NCBI GenBank assembly: GCA_020650975.1
Contig: JAIPMN010000305.1
Coordinates: 621-54,481 of the forward strand
DNA from: Apostichopus californicus
Taxonomy: Eukaryota; Echinodermata; Holothuroidea; Aspidochirotida; Stichopodidae
DNA length: 53,861 nt
Reading direction: 5' to 3'
Of the stretch, positions 37,301-46,340 are shown piece by piece (the stretch's first letter is position 1; every line of letters starts with the position of its first letter). The notes beneath the pieces were generated by a model. That model was not told the origin of the DNA, searched no databases, and saw only the letters and a program-made list of their open reading frames with translations. The translations under genes were made by a program, and so were the position numbers.

Positions 37301-39596
37301 CGCCCTCCCTCAACTAAAAAGCTTGTTATATTTTATCTTTCCAAATATCTTTGTTCAAGATATTTGATTGAAACTGTTCTAACTTTAATAAACATGTTTC
37401 AAATTATCACACTCAATGATAACGAAGAAAGCAAATAAAATATTATCTGATTCTACAAAATATTTTGATCAATGTGTTTTTTTTTACAATAAATAATAAT
37501 AATAACATACAAGACCACACAAGATTCACAAACACTATAAATCAAGCTATGCCAAGCAAATAAGTTTGTTATGATTTTGTCAATGAAACACTTGAGATTA
37601 AACATTTGCCAAAGTACTGTAACTGCCTTAAGTATAAACACAGATAACATTGACAGACCAAAAATGTTACAATTTTAGCCACATAATAAAAAAGATATGC
37701 CAGTTCATAAAAAATCTACGGGCTAAATTCAAATTTCCTGGAATTAATGCAAAGTCAACATTGATTTGCACTGGCCAGCAGAAAAATGCCAGTACATATT
37801 TTTTTCTTGTAATGGCCAATGACAAAATCCACTGGCATTTAGCCAGTAAATACAGAGCCTGAACGTTTAGGGCAGGCCTGTTACATTGCAATTAGGATAG
37901 CTTGCAAACTATTCTATTGATGAAAAGAATGCCAAATGCCCAAACCATTGTATGAAAGTTTGTAGCTTGATTAGTTAAGTAAGCTAAACTGTACATTGTG
38001 TTAACAGATGATGACCTTCCAATGATGAATACTGTTGCCACAGTGATGTTTGCCAGCTGTTCAAAGAAATTCATTTGCAGTGATCTGATTGGTTGATAAG
38101 TGCCACACCACTGACACACCTCTGGATGATGTCATAACTCTTGATGAAGGAGAGGGTGTGATTTACTGTGTGGTACATGTGATATTGTGTTAGGTGGTAT
38201 ATACTAGGGTAGTGACTTGATACTTAATCAAGGACAGCTTAGAGCCAGATGCAACGAATCAAACATCTGTGGCATGGAACGGTTTGCTTTCTATTCACAA
38301 TTGTAGCCAAATTTGGCATCAACATCAGAAAAGCACCAGGAAAAAAGACAGATACCTTGCATATAATTGACAGTGAGAAACAATGAGAAACGTATGTTGG
38401 ACAAAACAGGACTTAGTAATCAAATGCTAACAGTGCAGACGGATATAATCGCATTGAATAACCTTTCTATCTTTATGAATCACAAAATATTTTATGGTAC
38501 GAGCCTGGTTTAAGATAAATTTATGTTCATGTGCCTAGAAAAGGAATCATGTAACAGAAATCCTATATTGCTGGTTTTTTTTTCTAGCAACAAATGACTG
38601 TGAACATGTGTACATAGCAGACTATTTTAACTGTGTAACTGCATAACCTTGGCATGGACTTAACCACAGAACATTCGAAACGACTTTCAAGTAGCTATTA
38701 TGTTTTTCAATAATGACACAATAAAAGGTCAGAGGTTACACTTCCACTGGATCTAGGCACAAAAGTCAATCAGCTTTTGTTTCTCTTTGTTCCATGATGA
38801 GGTATTTTGTCTCCTCATTGTTTTAAAACTTGTCAACAATTAAGTGTATTTTAATTCCTAGTTTTGCAGCATTGGCTTACTGCAATGCTTGAGCCAACAA
38901 TCATTAGCAATTTTTCACTTAAAATTTAATCCATAAAAATACTTTCTGCAGGATCATGGTTCAATCTGAATACTGTAATCTAATGTGTAAAACAAATCAA
39001 CAACACATTGGAAAGGGTGAGTTTGACCCAAATAAAGTCTAAGCATAACACTACAGCAAAATGTTTCACCATGTTACTTTTGAGTTTTTCTCCAGAGTTC
39101 CATGGCGATGTGGCAGTTTCCTAGTCATATGTACAGTAGCCTACTAGTACTACTATGTACTACTTCTATTATTACTAGTAATAGTATTTGTATCAACCTA
39201 GTTTCCAAAACAGCAGTAGCAAAAGTATCTGCAAAGCACATGACTGGTTTGACTTCAGTACTAACAATATATCAATAACACACGTCTAACCGATCAAAGT
39301 GAAATTGTGGCATCAAGCAAGATCAAATTTAAGGTATTGCTGTCTGTTGTAAAAGTAACCTATTCATAAACTGAAAATGCTACCGGCGGCATAGTACAGA
39401 AAGGTACATCATGTACTAGTACTCCTAGGGCCTAACCTATGTACTACTGTAGGCAGCAATCAGCTGATTTACTTACACTAGTGACAGACGGCGCGAACAG
39501 TTGAAATGAAGGCGCGTCTCGTATATAAAGGAGCTAAAGCAGAAAATTATTGCAAATATATACATACCTTAATAGTTGATTATTTATTAACGTCAT
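21867..39596 (-). CDS. PCK: Phosphoenolpyruvate carboxykinase (GTP), probably mitochondrial, complete, 8 exons
   Basis: The enzyme converts oxaloacetate and GTP to phosphoenolpyruvate, CO2 and GDP, the entry step of gluconeogenesis. Minus-strand exons from the start are 39596-39568, 35577-35308, 33204-33020, 28170-27967, 26943-26756, 24773-24435, 23865-23571 and 22324-21867. They total 1968 nt and 655 aa (human PCK2 640), and all phases agree. Seen motifs: [17 protein letters not shown] near 61-77; [20 protein letters not shown] in exon 5; kinase-1a P-loop FPSACGKTN at about 310-318 with the hyper-reactive Cys near 314; metal-binding GDDIAW with Asp 336/337; nucleotide-binding MRPFFGYN near 514-521. 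Residues 1-45 have five Arg/Lys, several His and no acidic residue, then the body aligns, as expected for a transit peptide. Invertebrate PCKs need not be one-to-one with vertebrate PCK1/PCK2, so the paralogue name is left open. The gene is divergent from TSSK and convergent with PSMG2. Confidence 0.97.
22629..22642. promoter_or_regulatory. Palindromic X-box (RFX-type) motif, PCK intron 7
   Basis: GTTACCATGGTAAC is a perfect 14-bp palindrome matching the RFX X-box consensus GTTRCCATGGYAAC. Motif match only. Confidence 0.4.
23571..23865 (-). CDS. PCK: PCK exon 7
   Basis: It encodes a variable stretch, then [13 protein letters not shown] with the family R-F-C/T-P-A element, [20 protein letters not shown] and [16 protein letters not shown]. 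The acceptor is gtttttcag and the donor gtaagg. Confidence 0.97.
24021..24145. repeat. Self-complementary CATATG/TATACA repeat, PCK intron 6
   Basis: Alternating catatgtatatacatac-type sequence, rich in short palindromes and able to fold on itself on either strand. Confidence 0.88.
24435..24773 (-). CDS. PCK: PCK exon 6 (P-loop exon)
   Basis: It encodes [20 protein letters not shown], then ACGKTNLAM (P-loop), [10 protein letters not shown] (metal site), [14 protein letters not shown] and [16 protein letters not shown]. It is 113 codons with phase 0 at both ends. Confidence 0.98.
24968..26684. repeat. 43-bp minisatellite in PCK intron 5, ~40 copies
   Basis: The unit starts gacactgtactgttaatagt, continues cctctctaag, then aaaacactaacaa. 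Variants include 42-bp units, a shorter unit with aaaagacagac, and TTAATAG/TAAATAG, TTGCT and CGCT variants. The array fills most of the intron between exons 6 and 5 and is uninterrupted by any other sequence. Confidence 0.98.
26756..26943 (-). CDS. PCK: PCK exon 5
   Basis: It encodes [20 protein letters not shown], then [20 protein letters not shown], which carries the catalytic Lys that helps bind Mn2+, then [10 protein letters not shown]. The donor is gtaggt. The 43-bp minisatellite ends 72 bp downstream of this donor. Confidence 0.97.
27967..28170 (-). CDS. PCK: PCK exon 4
   Basis: It encodes [20 protein letters not shown], then MRIMTRMG and [15 protein letters not shown]. All are highly conserved in GTP-type PEPCK. 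The donor is gtaagt in phase 1. Confidence 0.97.
28941..29020. repeat. Dispersed repeat copy B (see 14761)
   Basis: It starts cagctggttgcttagtaaca and continues with tgagcacaaggcatactg, similar in order and spacing to 14761-14850. It lies in PCK intron 3. Confidence 0.45.
29166..29275. repeat. 28-bp tandem repeat, four copies, PCK intron 3
   Basis: The unit is actccccattgtcctcccat followed by cagcccat. The last three copies are identical over most of their length, implying recent expansion. Confidence 0.93.
31382..31412. repeat. 13-bp-arm hairpin in PCK intron 3
   Basis: aggtctggttgtc, a 5-nt cctca loop, then the exact complement gacaaccagacct. Confidence 0.85.
33020..33204 (-). CDS. PCK: PCK exon 3
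   Basis: It encodes [17 protein letters not shown], with the substrate-binding RDVAR motif, through [20 protein letters not shown]. The donor reads gttggt, which is weak, but only this position keeps the frame into exon 4 (MKG then RTMYV). Confidence 0.95.
33441..33454. promoter_or_regulatory. Palindromic X-box (RFX-type) motif, PCK intron 2
   Basis: GTTGCCTAGGCAAC is a perfect palindrome and a close match to the RFX X-box, 237 bp upstream of PCK exon 3. Confidence 0.4.
33880..34130. repeat. Degenerate ~24-bp minisatellite in PCK intron 2
   Basis: Repeated units of the form acactcattgtgtctgcatg with variable 24-29 bp spacing. They create long repetitive open frames on both strands, which are not genes. 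Confidence 0.9.
35308..35577 (-). CDS. PCK: PCK exon 2
   Basis: The acceptor is ttctttacag and the donor gtaagt, phase 2 on both sides. The first part is basic ([20 protein letters not shown]). The second part is the conserved N-terminal domain [18 protein letters not shown] through KKLKKHDNC. Confidence 0.96.
35731..35758 (+). mobile_element. Degenerate GGCGTAGG + G-tract element end in PCK intron 1
   Basis: GGGCGTAGGGGAGG followed by G-runs resembles the ends of the hAT-like elements upstream of TSSK; the opposite end is not visible. Confidence 0.3.
39568..39596 (-). CDS. PCK: PCK exon 1 (start codon, transit peptide head)
   Basis: It encodes MTLINNQLL plus two bases of Arg10, with a gtatgta donor in phase 2. 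It is the only nearby ATG exon whose phase fits exon 2, and it lies next to a CG-richer upstream block. The call rests on splicing logic rather than homology, because transit peptides are not conserved. Confidence 0.72.
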
Positions 39597-40655
39597 TTTG
39601 AATATGGGTCTTTCCTCCGATCGTTACTGCCGTCAACTGCAATTTGGCAAACGTTGCTGCTCTGTCGCCGGTAAATGCCGTGACAAGGGATGAGGCAATA
39701 ACGCGTATTAATATTACAGAGGCACTGCACAGTTATTCAACCCAAAGCGACCTTCCTTAGATAAATAGTCAAAATACAGCAACTTTGTCAATGTTTATGC
39801 TCAGAGCGAATTTTAACAGTGAAAAATTTGTTTTAACGTTAGTTTATGTGATATTTTCTAAATATCGTGATAACTGTTTACAGTTTACAACGGTGGTGTA
39901 GAAACTATTTTTTTTCTGTGGAATGATACAACAAGTCTTCGTGGCAATGAGTTGACACGGTCTCGGATGACGTTTCATGACGTATTGGGTGGATTCGGAG
40001 GTGTGACAACAACACTACATTTTGATTGGCTCTCGTTGTACCAACCCACGAACGTTAACTATTGTCTTCTAATATTGTGAAGGTCATTTAGTTCATGGAA
40101 GTTTCCATTGTATGAGATACGTGCGGAAATACCATGCGTTCATATTCCCCTTAACTCATTGTGGCTTGCGAAAAAATTGCCTACGGATAGAATGATATGC
40201 AACTTTCCGTTACTAACTATTCCGGACTCGAGAAGGATCTGTACACACGATCGTCATGATTAACTACCCTATGTGATGGAAATTTCGCAGAAATCTGGAA
40301 CGCTTCAGTGAAACTACGTTTGTCCCCTTTTATTTCACTCTCAATCTTGACTGACTTGTCTTTAAAATGGAAATACCGGGATAATGTACCGATGAAATGT
40401 AACGGTGACCAACGTAGCTAAAAGAAAACTGTAATGTTGAACGTACAATCTGATGTAGCAATACAACAAAAACATAAACAAGTTAGAGATTGTACTGAAC
40501 CAGAGATGGTGATCCAGGCTGCACTGCTTCCATTGATTAATGATGAAGTTTCTGAAGTTAATATTTATAACTCATTCTAAAACCAAAGCTTTCAAATCGT
40601 CGCATCATGCCGTCTGTCTGGAAGTCCGAATGATTCTCTACCTGGTGACGAATAC
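39597..40655. other. PCK upstream region
   Basis: Relatively CG-rich just upstream of the PCK start (39597-39720), then AT-rich. It should hold the PCK promoter. No coding sequence seen. Confidence 0.5.
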
Positions 40656-40950
40656 CAGTGGCGTAGGAAGGTACTTTTGAGTGGGGGGGGGGGGCTGAAG
40701 CCTAATGGCCGGCCTGGGGGAGGGGTCTAAGGGGAGGGGTGGCCTCAGATGTAATTTGGTGCAAAATAGCACACTTCAACACCCACTCTATTTTGTAAAT
40801 AATTTTGCATTTTCATTGCATTTGCATTTTCAATGAAAAAGGGGTTTTCTGACTTGCGAAGCGGGGGGGGGGGCGGAATGATACTTCCGCCCCCCATATT
40901 TTTCACTGGGGGGCTGGCGCCCCCCAGCACCCCCGGTTCCTACGCCCTTG
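40656..40950. mobile_element. 295-bp non-autonomous hAT-like element with 8-bp target duplication
   Basis: The left end CAGTGGCGTAGGAAGG and right end GGTTCCTACGCCCTTG form imperfect terminal inverted repeats. The element is flanked by an exact 8-bp direct repeat ACGAATAC (40648-40655 and 40951-40958), the length typical of hAT transposases. The interior has G-tracts next to both ends and no transposase coding. Confidence 0.88.
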
Positions 40951-41067
40951 ACGAATACAATTAGAATACAATTGCACGTTAAATATATACATGCATGACA
41001 CATTATGTTGCCGCATAATTTCATCCATCCGGTTGTCGATCGCCCTTACATGATTTTTAGATATATT

Positions 41068-41515
41068 CATAGGCGTAGGAGGCGGGGGGGGGGGGGAGCT
41101 GCAGCCCCCAACCAAAATTTTTGGTGAAAATTCGGGCAATATGCTGAGAATTTTTCGAGCATCTACTGAAAGAAGAATAAATTTGTAGTGTGTTTTCCAA
41201 TTTTTTGGGTGAAAATTCGGCAATATGCTGAGAATTTTTCGGGCACCTGCTGAAAGAAGAATAATTTGCAAAGTGTTTTTCAATGGTGAAACTGATATTA
41301 TAATTATCATTATTGTTGTAACGACTTCCTCAATAATTCTAACAAATATGGAAGGGTAATAACACGGAAAATAATTGTATGTTATCAGCGTGTGATGTAA
41401 TAACCGATGAATGCCTATATGATATGCACATTAACATGTTGAAATTTTGGTTATATTTTACAGGCAAGTCGTTACAGCCCCCCCCCCCCAATCAAATTAG
41501 GCTCCTACGCCTATG
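41068..41515. mobile_element. 448-bp non-autonomous hAT-like element, perfect 14-bp TIRs and 8-bp target duplication
   Basis: CATAGGCGTAGGAG (41068-41081) is exactly inverted at 41502-41515. The flanking 8-bp duplication is GATATATT (41060-41067 and 41516-41523). A G-tract follows the left end and a C-tract precedes the right end. Inside, an ~88-bp unit containing caatatgctgagaatttttc is tandemly duplicated (about 41112-41285). Confidence 0.92.
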
Positions 41516-41814
41516 GATATATTGTCAGACATTTCTCAATTTCACCATTCAAATCAAGACAACATAGTAACATCAGTGTCTGAAGACGGCTGTAAACGAC
41601 GTAGAAGTACTTTTTTTTAGTCATCACACTTTCAGAAGGGAATTTTTCGGGGCGTGCTTCCTGTTTGCTCAAAACAGCGAGGAGTTTACCGTCAAGGTCT
41701 CTGTGTAAGCAGGGGACTGATGGAGGGATCTATAGCGATGTTTGCGATATCACCTGTGTTATATGTTTGGTGTTCAGCCTACTCAGGGAATTTACTCAAG
41801 ATTCTTGGTAACAT

Positions 41815-41845
41815 GACATATAAGATAGATATAGATAGATATTAA
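41815..41845. repeat. (ATAG)n tail of the LINE
   Basis: agatagatatagatagatat is the microsatellite-like 3' terminus of the LINE remnant that lies on the minus strand. Confidence 0.75.
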
Positions 41846-41972
41846 TTCAGCCAATCATATAAAAATACAATGGCAATTGATTGACAACAAGAGCTCAAAA
41901 CATTAAAAACTTTAAAAAACAAATAAGACGTATAATAATGTACATAGATATGAAAATGTACCTACAAAATAT

Positions 41973-42489
41973 TCAAGCGTACAAAAATATATAAATGCCC
42001 TCATATCGAATATAAAGTCTACAAAGTTTAAACTTGTTTAACGGATAAAAACTGTCAGTAAATCTTTTAGAACCCTTAAAAGTACGCATTCTTTTGCCTG
42101 AAGGCAGGAACTTGAAATAATCAGTTGCTGGGTGGTAATCATCATTCAATATATTTTGAACACGTTTTAATGTTCGCTCCTGGTAGAGTGAGTGAAGGGA
42201 CGGTAGGTTTGTACCACTGAGGTGCTAGATGCTGAATGAATGTTGCCTATACTCTAACAGTTTGTTTGCGACATAGAAGGAAATCTAAAATCCAATCACA
42301 AATAGACGCAGGGAAGTTGAGATGTTCCAATATTTTAAAATGTAACCGCGAAGGAATAACAGTATTAAAGGCAGAACTGTAATCAATAAAAAGTACTCGG
42401 GCGTAGGAACATTTCTTTTCCAAATGGGCAAAAGTTTCATGTATCCATACGGAAATAGCATCTGCAACTGATCTGTTTGCGCGATATGC
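41973..42489 (-). pseudogene. Internally deleted CR1/L2-type LINE reverse transcriptase
   Basis: Minus strand 42489-42250 reads through AYRANRSVADAISVWIHETF and the palm motif-A segment VLFIDYSSAFNTVIPSRL, then a stop. After a frame change, 42224-41973 encodes the usual LINE C-terminus (RTLKRVQNILNDDYHPATDY, KFLPSGKRMRTFKG, DSFYP) and a stop. The catalytic YADD region and thumb between them are missing. The ATCTATCT tail (41820-41843) marks the 3' end. The 5' side is cut by a hAT-like end. Confidence 0.85.
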
Positions 42490-42545
42490 AGGCGCGTAGC
42501 CAAGGGGGGGGGGGGGCGAAGGGGGCAGCCGCCCCCCCCTTGAGC
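42489..42545 (+). mobile_element. Single hAT-like element end (CAGGCGCGTAGCC type)
   Basis: CAGGCGCGTAGCCAAGG, a G-tract, then gcgaaggg and the GC palindrome gcagccgccc match the reverse complement of the right end of the 53260-53479 element almost base for base, then diverge. No matching second end occurs before TSSK, so it is truncated. It interrupts the LINE reverse transcriptase at 42489. Confidence 0.7.
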
Positions 42546-42923
42546 TTTTTTGTTTTTGTTTTGTTTGGTAACAGTGCTGTCAAAATATGTCGCGTTAGTT
42601 AGTCTCAGTGCTTCATCAAACATCACACACTCAAGTTGTCTTTGACAGTATGTTGTCACAGTAATCTATGATTGTCGCAACATGTATTTCGTGCAGCTCA
42701 ATGTACGCGCACTCATCGAATTTTCTATATACGCCGACGCGCACACTCACAAGAAATATCGATTGGAAAGTCATGTTGCAAAGTCATTGATTACATGTAC
42801 ATCTAAATTACAATTAAAAAAGACGCACACATGTTTCACGCGTGCATGAAATATTTCTTGCACAATGAATTTGGACACACAACCTTCCACGTGCAAATGG
42901 CGTAGGGCAATCGCTTGAGACTG

Positions 42924-42931
42924 TGACGTAA
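42924..42931 (+). promoter_or_regulatory. CRE-like site upstream of TSSK
   Basis: TGACGTAA lies 206 bp before the TSSK start. It matches a cAMP-response element variant, the class bound by CREM in post-meiotic vertebrate germ cells. A single 8-bp match can be chance. Confidence 0.3.
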
Positions 42932-43105
42932 CTTTCACGCGCGAGACAAACTCCTTTGTTACGTACTTGGATTGCTTTTGCCGATATCTTTTCTATGTAC
43001 ACAGTTTACAGTTGTGCATACTGAGAGGAAAGGCGTAAACGACAGGGTAAAATGTCGACCTGGTTTTCACTTCTTACTGAGCCGCTGTTTTAGTTCCCCG
43101 GCACA

Positions 43106-43129
43106 ATGAAAGCAATACGGAAAGACTAA
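43106..43129 (+). promoter_or_regulatory. Upstream ORF before TSSK start
   Basis: A seven-codon ORF (MKAIRKD, stop) ends 7 nt before the TSSK ATG. A second one (MSTWFSLLTEPLF, 43052-43093) sits just upstream. If both are in the transcript they could dampen or delay translation, as is common for germline messages. No transcript evidence is available. Confidence 0.35.
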
Positions 43130-43136
43130 AGCTGGG

Positions 43137-44204
43137 ATGGCGAGTGAATCGTTGAGTAGTTCCGTCAATGCAAAGGACCGAGCTGCCAGCATCTTGGAAA
43201 CGAATGGTTTCATATTATCGGCAACCATAGGCAGCGGCTCCTACGCGACCGTGAAGTCGGCTTACTCTCAGGTACACAAGACCAAGGTGGCGATTAAAAT
43301 AGTTTCTAAGAAGAAAGCACCGGATGATTACATCAGTAAGTTTTTACCGAGGGAGATCCAGGTGGTAAAGCTCTTGAAGCATCCCAATCTGGTTTGCTTC
43401 ATACAGAGTATTGAAACAACTAACCGTGTTTACATCGCAATGGAACTAGCGGAAAATGGGGATCTGTTAGATTTTATCAAAGGCCACGGTGCGGTACCTG
43501 AAGCCCAGACCGGTGTGTGGTTTCATCAGTTTGTTGACGGTATAGAATACTGCCATCAGCACGGTGTAGTACACCGAGATCTAAAATGCGAAAATCTTCT
43601 TCTCAACAAAAACAATGTCCTAAAAATAACGGATTTCGGATTTGCTAGGAATGGAATGCTTTCAGTTGATTCGAATCGTCCCAAACTGAGCGAGACTTAC
43701 TGCGGTAGTTACGCCTATGCACCGCCTGAAATCCTGTGTGGGATACCATACAATCCTATGTTAAGCGATATCTGGAGTATGGGGGTAGTTTTATTTACCA
43801 TGATGTTTGGTAGACTTCCCTATGACGATACAAATCATAAAATACTCCTACATCAGGTCCAGAAACCGCCAGTCTTTCCTCCTGGCAAAAATGTCGCAGA
43901 GGACGCCAAAGACTTAATGTGTAGGATTTTATCGCCTGCGAAAAGGCGGATTCAAATGGACGAAATCAGAAAGGATCATTGGTTCAAAAGGATTGCGCCA
44001 AAAGTCAACAAAAAGTTATCCGTGCAAAATAAGAAAGAGAGCAAGGTGGAAGTCGTTGAGCCAGAGGCACTGAATAACGACAGCACGAAGCAAGGAGGGA
44101 CAGAGAAAGGAGCACAGGATTGGAAACCGGAGAAGAAGGAGAGTAAATCTAAAAACCAGCCGGACAATAAGACCAAGAAAGAGACAACTGCGACAGTAAA
44201 GTAG
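43137..44204 (+). CDS. TSSK: Testis-specific serine/threonine kinase (TSSK1/2-like), intronless
   Basis: This is a 355-aa protein kinase of the CAMK-group TSSK family, which phosphorylates sperm proteins in post-meiotic germ cells. The catalytic domain spans about residues 24-285: glycine loop GSGSYATVKSAYS (32-44), VAIK Lys54, alpha-C Glu73 in LPREIQVV, HRDLKCEN (146-153), DFGF (166-169), activation-loop Thr187 in SETYCGSYAY, then APPE instead of the usual AAPE, DIWSMGVVLF and GRLPYDD. All catalytic residues are present, so it should be active. The C-terminal ~60 residues are Lys/Glu-rich and low complexity. The single-exon structure matches mammalian TSSK1/2. The start has a strong context (G at -3, G at +4). 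Two short upstream ORFs lie just before it. Which TSSK paralogue this is cannot be settled by eye. Confidence 0.96.
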   Translation: MASESLSSSVNAKDRAASILETNGFILSATIGSGSYATVKSAYSQVHKTKVAIKIVSKKKAPDDYISKFLPREIQVVKLLKHPNLVCFIQSIETTNRVYIAMELAENGDLLDFIKGHGAVPEAQTGVWFHQFVDGIEYCHQHGVVHRDLKCENLLLNKNNVLKITDFGFARNGMLSVDSNRPKLSETYCGSYAYAPPEILCGIPYNPMLSDIWSMGVVLFTMMFGRLPYDDTNHKILLHQVQKPPVFPPGKNVAEDAKDLMCRILSPAKRRIQMDEIRKDHWFKRIAPKVNKKLSVQNKKESKVEVVEPEALNNDSTKQGGTEKGAQDWKPEKKESKSKNQPDNKTKKETTATVK

Positions 44205-46340
44205 TATCTTGAATTAAACATAATAGTTACTAAAATCATTTCCAAAAGCTGATTTGCACTTTCAAAACTGATTTGCATGTAAATAATTTAAAAACCAGTG
44301 TGATAAAACTATGAAGTGATTTATTAACACTGGTGATTGAGAACACTGTAACATCAAACTGTTATATACAATTAATGAGTAAAGTCAAATTTCCATACAA
44401 AACAAATCTTTATCTTTATTGATTCAGTCTGATTTACAACAATTTTCTTACTTTCTAGGAGCAAAAGACAAGAAGCTACAAGAAGTAAGATCTTCTATAT
44501 GTAAAATTTATTAAACATATTTACATTATTTTATACGCTGAAGAGCATATTAACTTGATGTCATCAAGCAAATAATAAGTTTGCTCTGCCCCTCCCCTAA
44601 GCTCAAAATTGTGACATCAGCCTAAACATCAAGCGAAGGCTTACCCTTTTTGATGGTATAATTTCCTTTAGTGCCAGCAATAAACCAGTACATAGTTGCA
44701 ATGCATCGCTAGAATATAAAGAATAACTTTGTGTTTAAACACCTGCAACTTATCCAGCCAGAATTGAAACTGCCATGTATTTAACCTTCAATGACGTAGT
44801 TATCTTGCTTATATTTAAATCTTGTTTCCACCATACAATAATGGGACATTTCTACATGTTTGTTTTTCCTCCACAATACACTTAGAGAGATAAGACTTAG
44901 GGGTCTAAGTACTTGTAAATGTTACATGGAATACACATATAAGGTTTGTACACATAATACAACACAGTAAATAATACAGGGGACAGACAAAAGCTGATTT
45001 TATCATAGCAATGTAGAGAAATAATTAAAGTCCCCAACTTCCAAACCGTCAATGTTTCTGTTACAAAAAAGTTTTCAAAACGTTTGTAAATTTGCAGAAT
45101 ATACCAAAAATAACCTATGAAATGTAATGACAAATATGACACTCTGAGTTTTACTTGGATTAAGTAAATTAATGCTTGTTCATGTAAGTGGTCCAAAAAA
45201 AAAGGAAAATTATCATTAAATTAAATTCTTCACCTGTTTATAATACTTGTCATACATGTTATGCTTTTATTTAAACTTATGAGCTTTGGCAACTAACAAA
45301 TAGTATCAAGTCATTTAGAGGACACTGTAGAATTCATCACAACATTGATAGACCTAACATTGCTACCTGAAACTATTATTACTCTTTGACACATAAAATT
45401 AAATATACACTTAAGATTCTGGCCATTTACTAAATACACTCAATTAATTTGAGATTGAATAACACAAACCAAAGTAGATAAAAACAAAGGACTAAAGTTA
45501 GCAAAAATTTCCTATCACTGTTTATAATGCATAAATATGTTGGATATCACTCAAGTTGGGACATTTTTTTTCAATAGAAAGATAAGATATATATATAGAT
45601 ATGTTTTTATGTAGGGTACTCTCAGGATACAATAAAACCCTACCGCACCCAATAATTATCCACATCGCTACTCGCAAATATCCATACTAAATATTGTTGT
45701 TCGCAAAAGAAATGCATTCTTCTGTTTATGGAAATGCATTCTCTGACATGAATATTCATGTGAGAATTGTCCTATAAGAGTGCATGATGTGAACATGCAG
45801 TTAATTGTAAAATTGTGGGATGACCTTACTATCTCTCCAAATGCTACTTCCATTAAATCTCACACTAAAATTACCTCACCACTGGGACATAAATTTCATA
45901 CACAAACATAACGTCCAAAGCTCTGAGGTATAATTTTAACTTGCCCCATGGTTAAACTTCAACTCCAAGAGTTCATTTCTTAAAGAAAAATTCCCTTTAA
46001 CCACTGCATACATTGAAAGTGGAAATGAAAGTTGCTTACAGGAAGCTTTTCCTTTCAATATGGCAGAAGTTGGTACCAATACCACCTTAGTATAGAATTA
46101 AGATGCCTCTGTTTCTTTGGGGAAAGAGCATGATCGGAGGTTAAATAAATCTGTGAGTTCCCAAAACACTGCAACTCTCCTCACAAGCCTCTAAGCGAAC
46201 TGATATCGATGCACTTATAAAACTTGTGAAAGCATCCACTGACAACTATTGTACTAAAGAAACTGTTTCCTCTTTATCACAGACAATCCCAAAAGGGTGA
46301 TTTCTGCTTGTTATAGAAGAAACATGGCATGGCAGTATAT
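44205..46340. other. Gap between convergent TSSK and CHMP1A
   Basis: AT-rich 3' flanks. ATTAAA shortly after the TSSK stop (near 44213) may be a weak poly(A) signal. No further gene seen. Confidence 0.55.

Noticed and set aside
40903-41310. 135-codon minus-strand frame with Pro-rich stretch
   Set aside because: It runs through two transposon insertions and poly-C-encoded prolines; not a gene.
43976-44278. 100-codon minus-strand frame opposite the TSSK tail
   Set aside because: Antisense shadow of a Lys/Glu-rich coding region, which creates Phe/Leu/Ser-rich frames.
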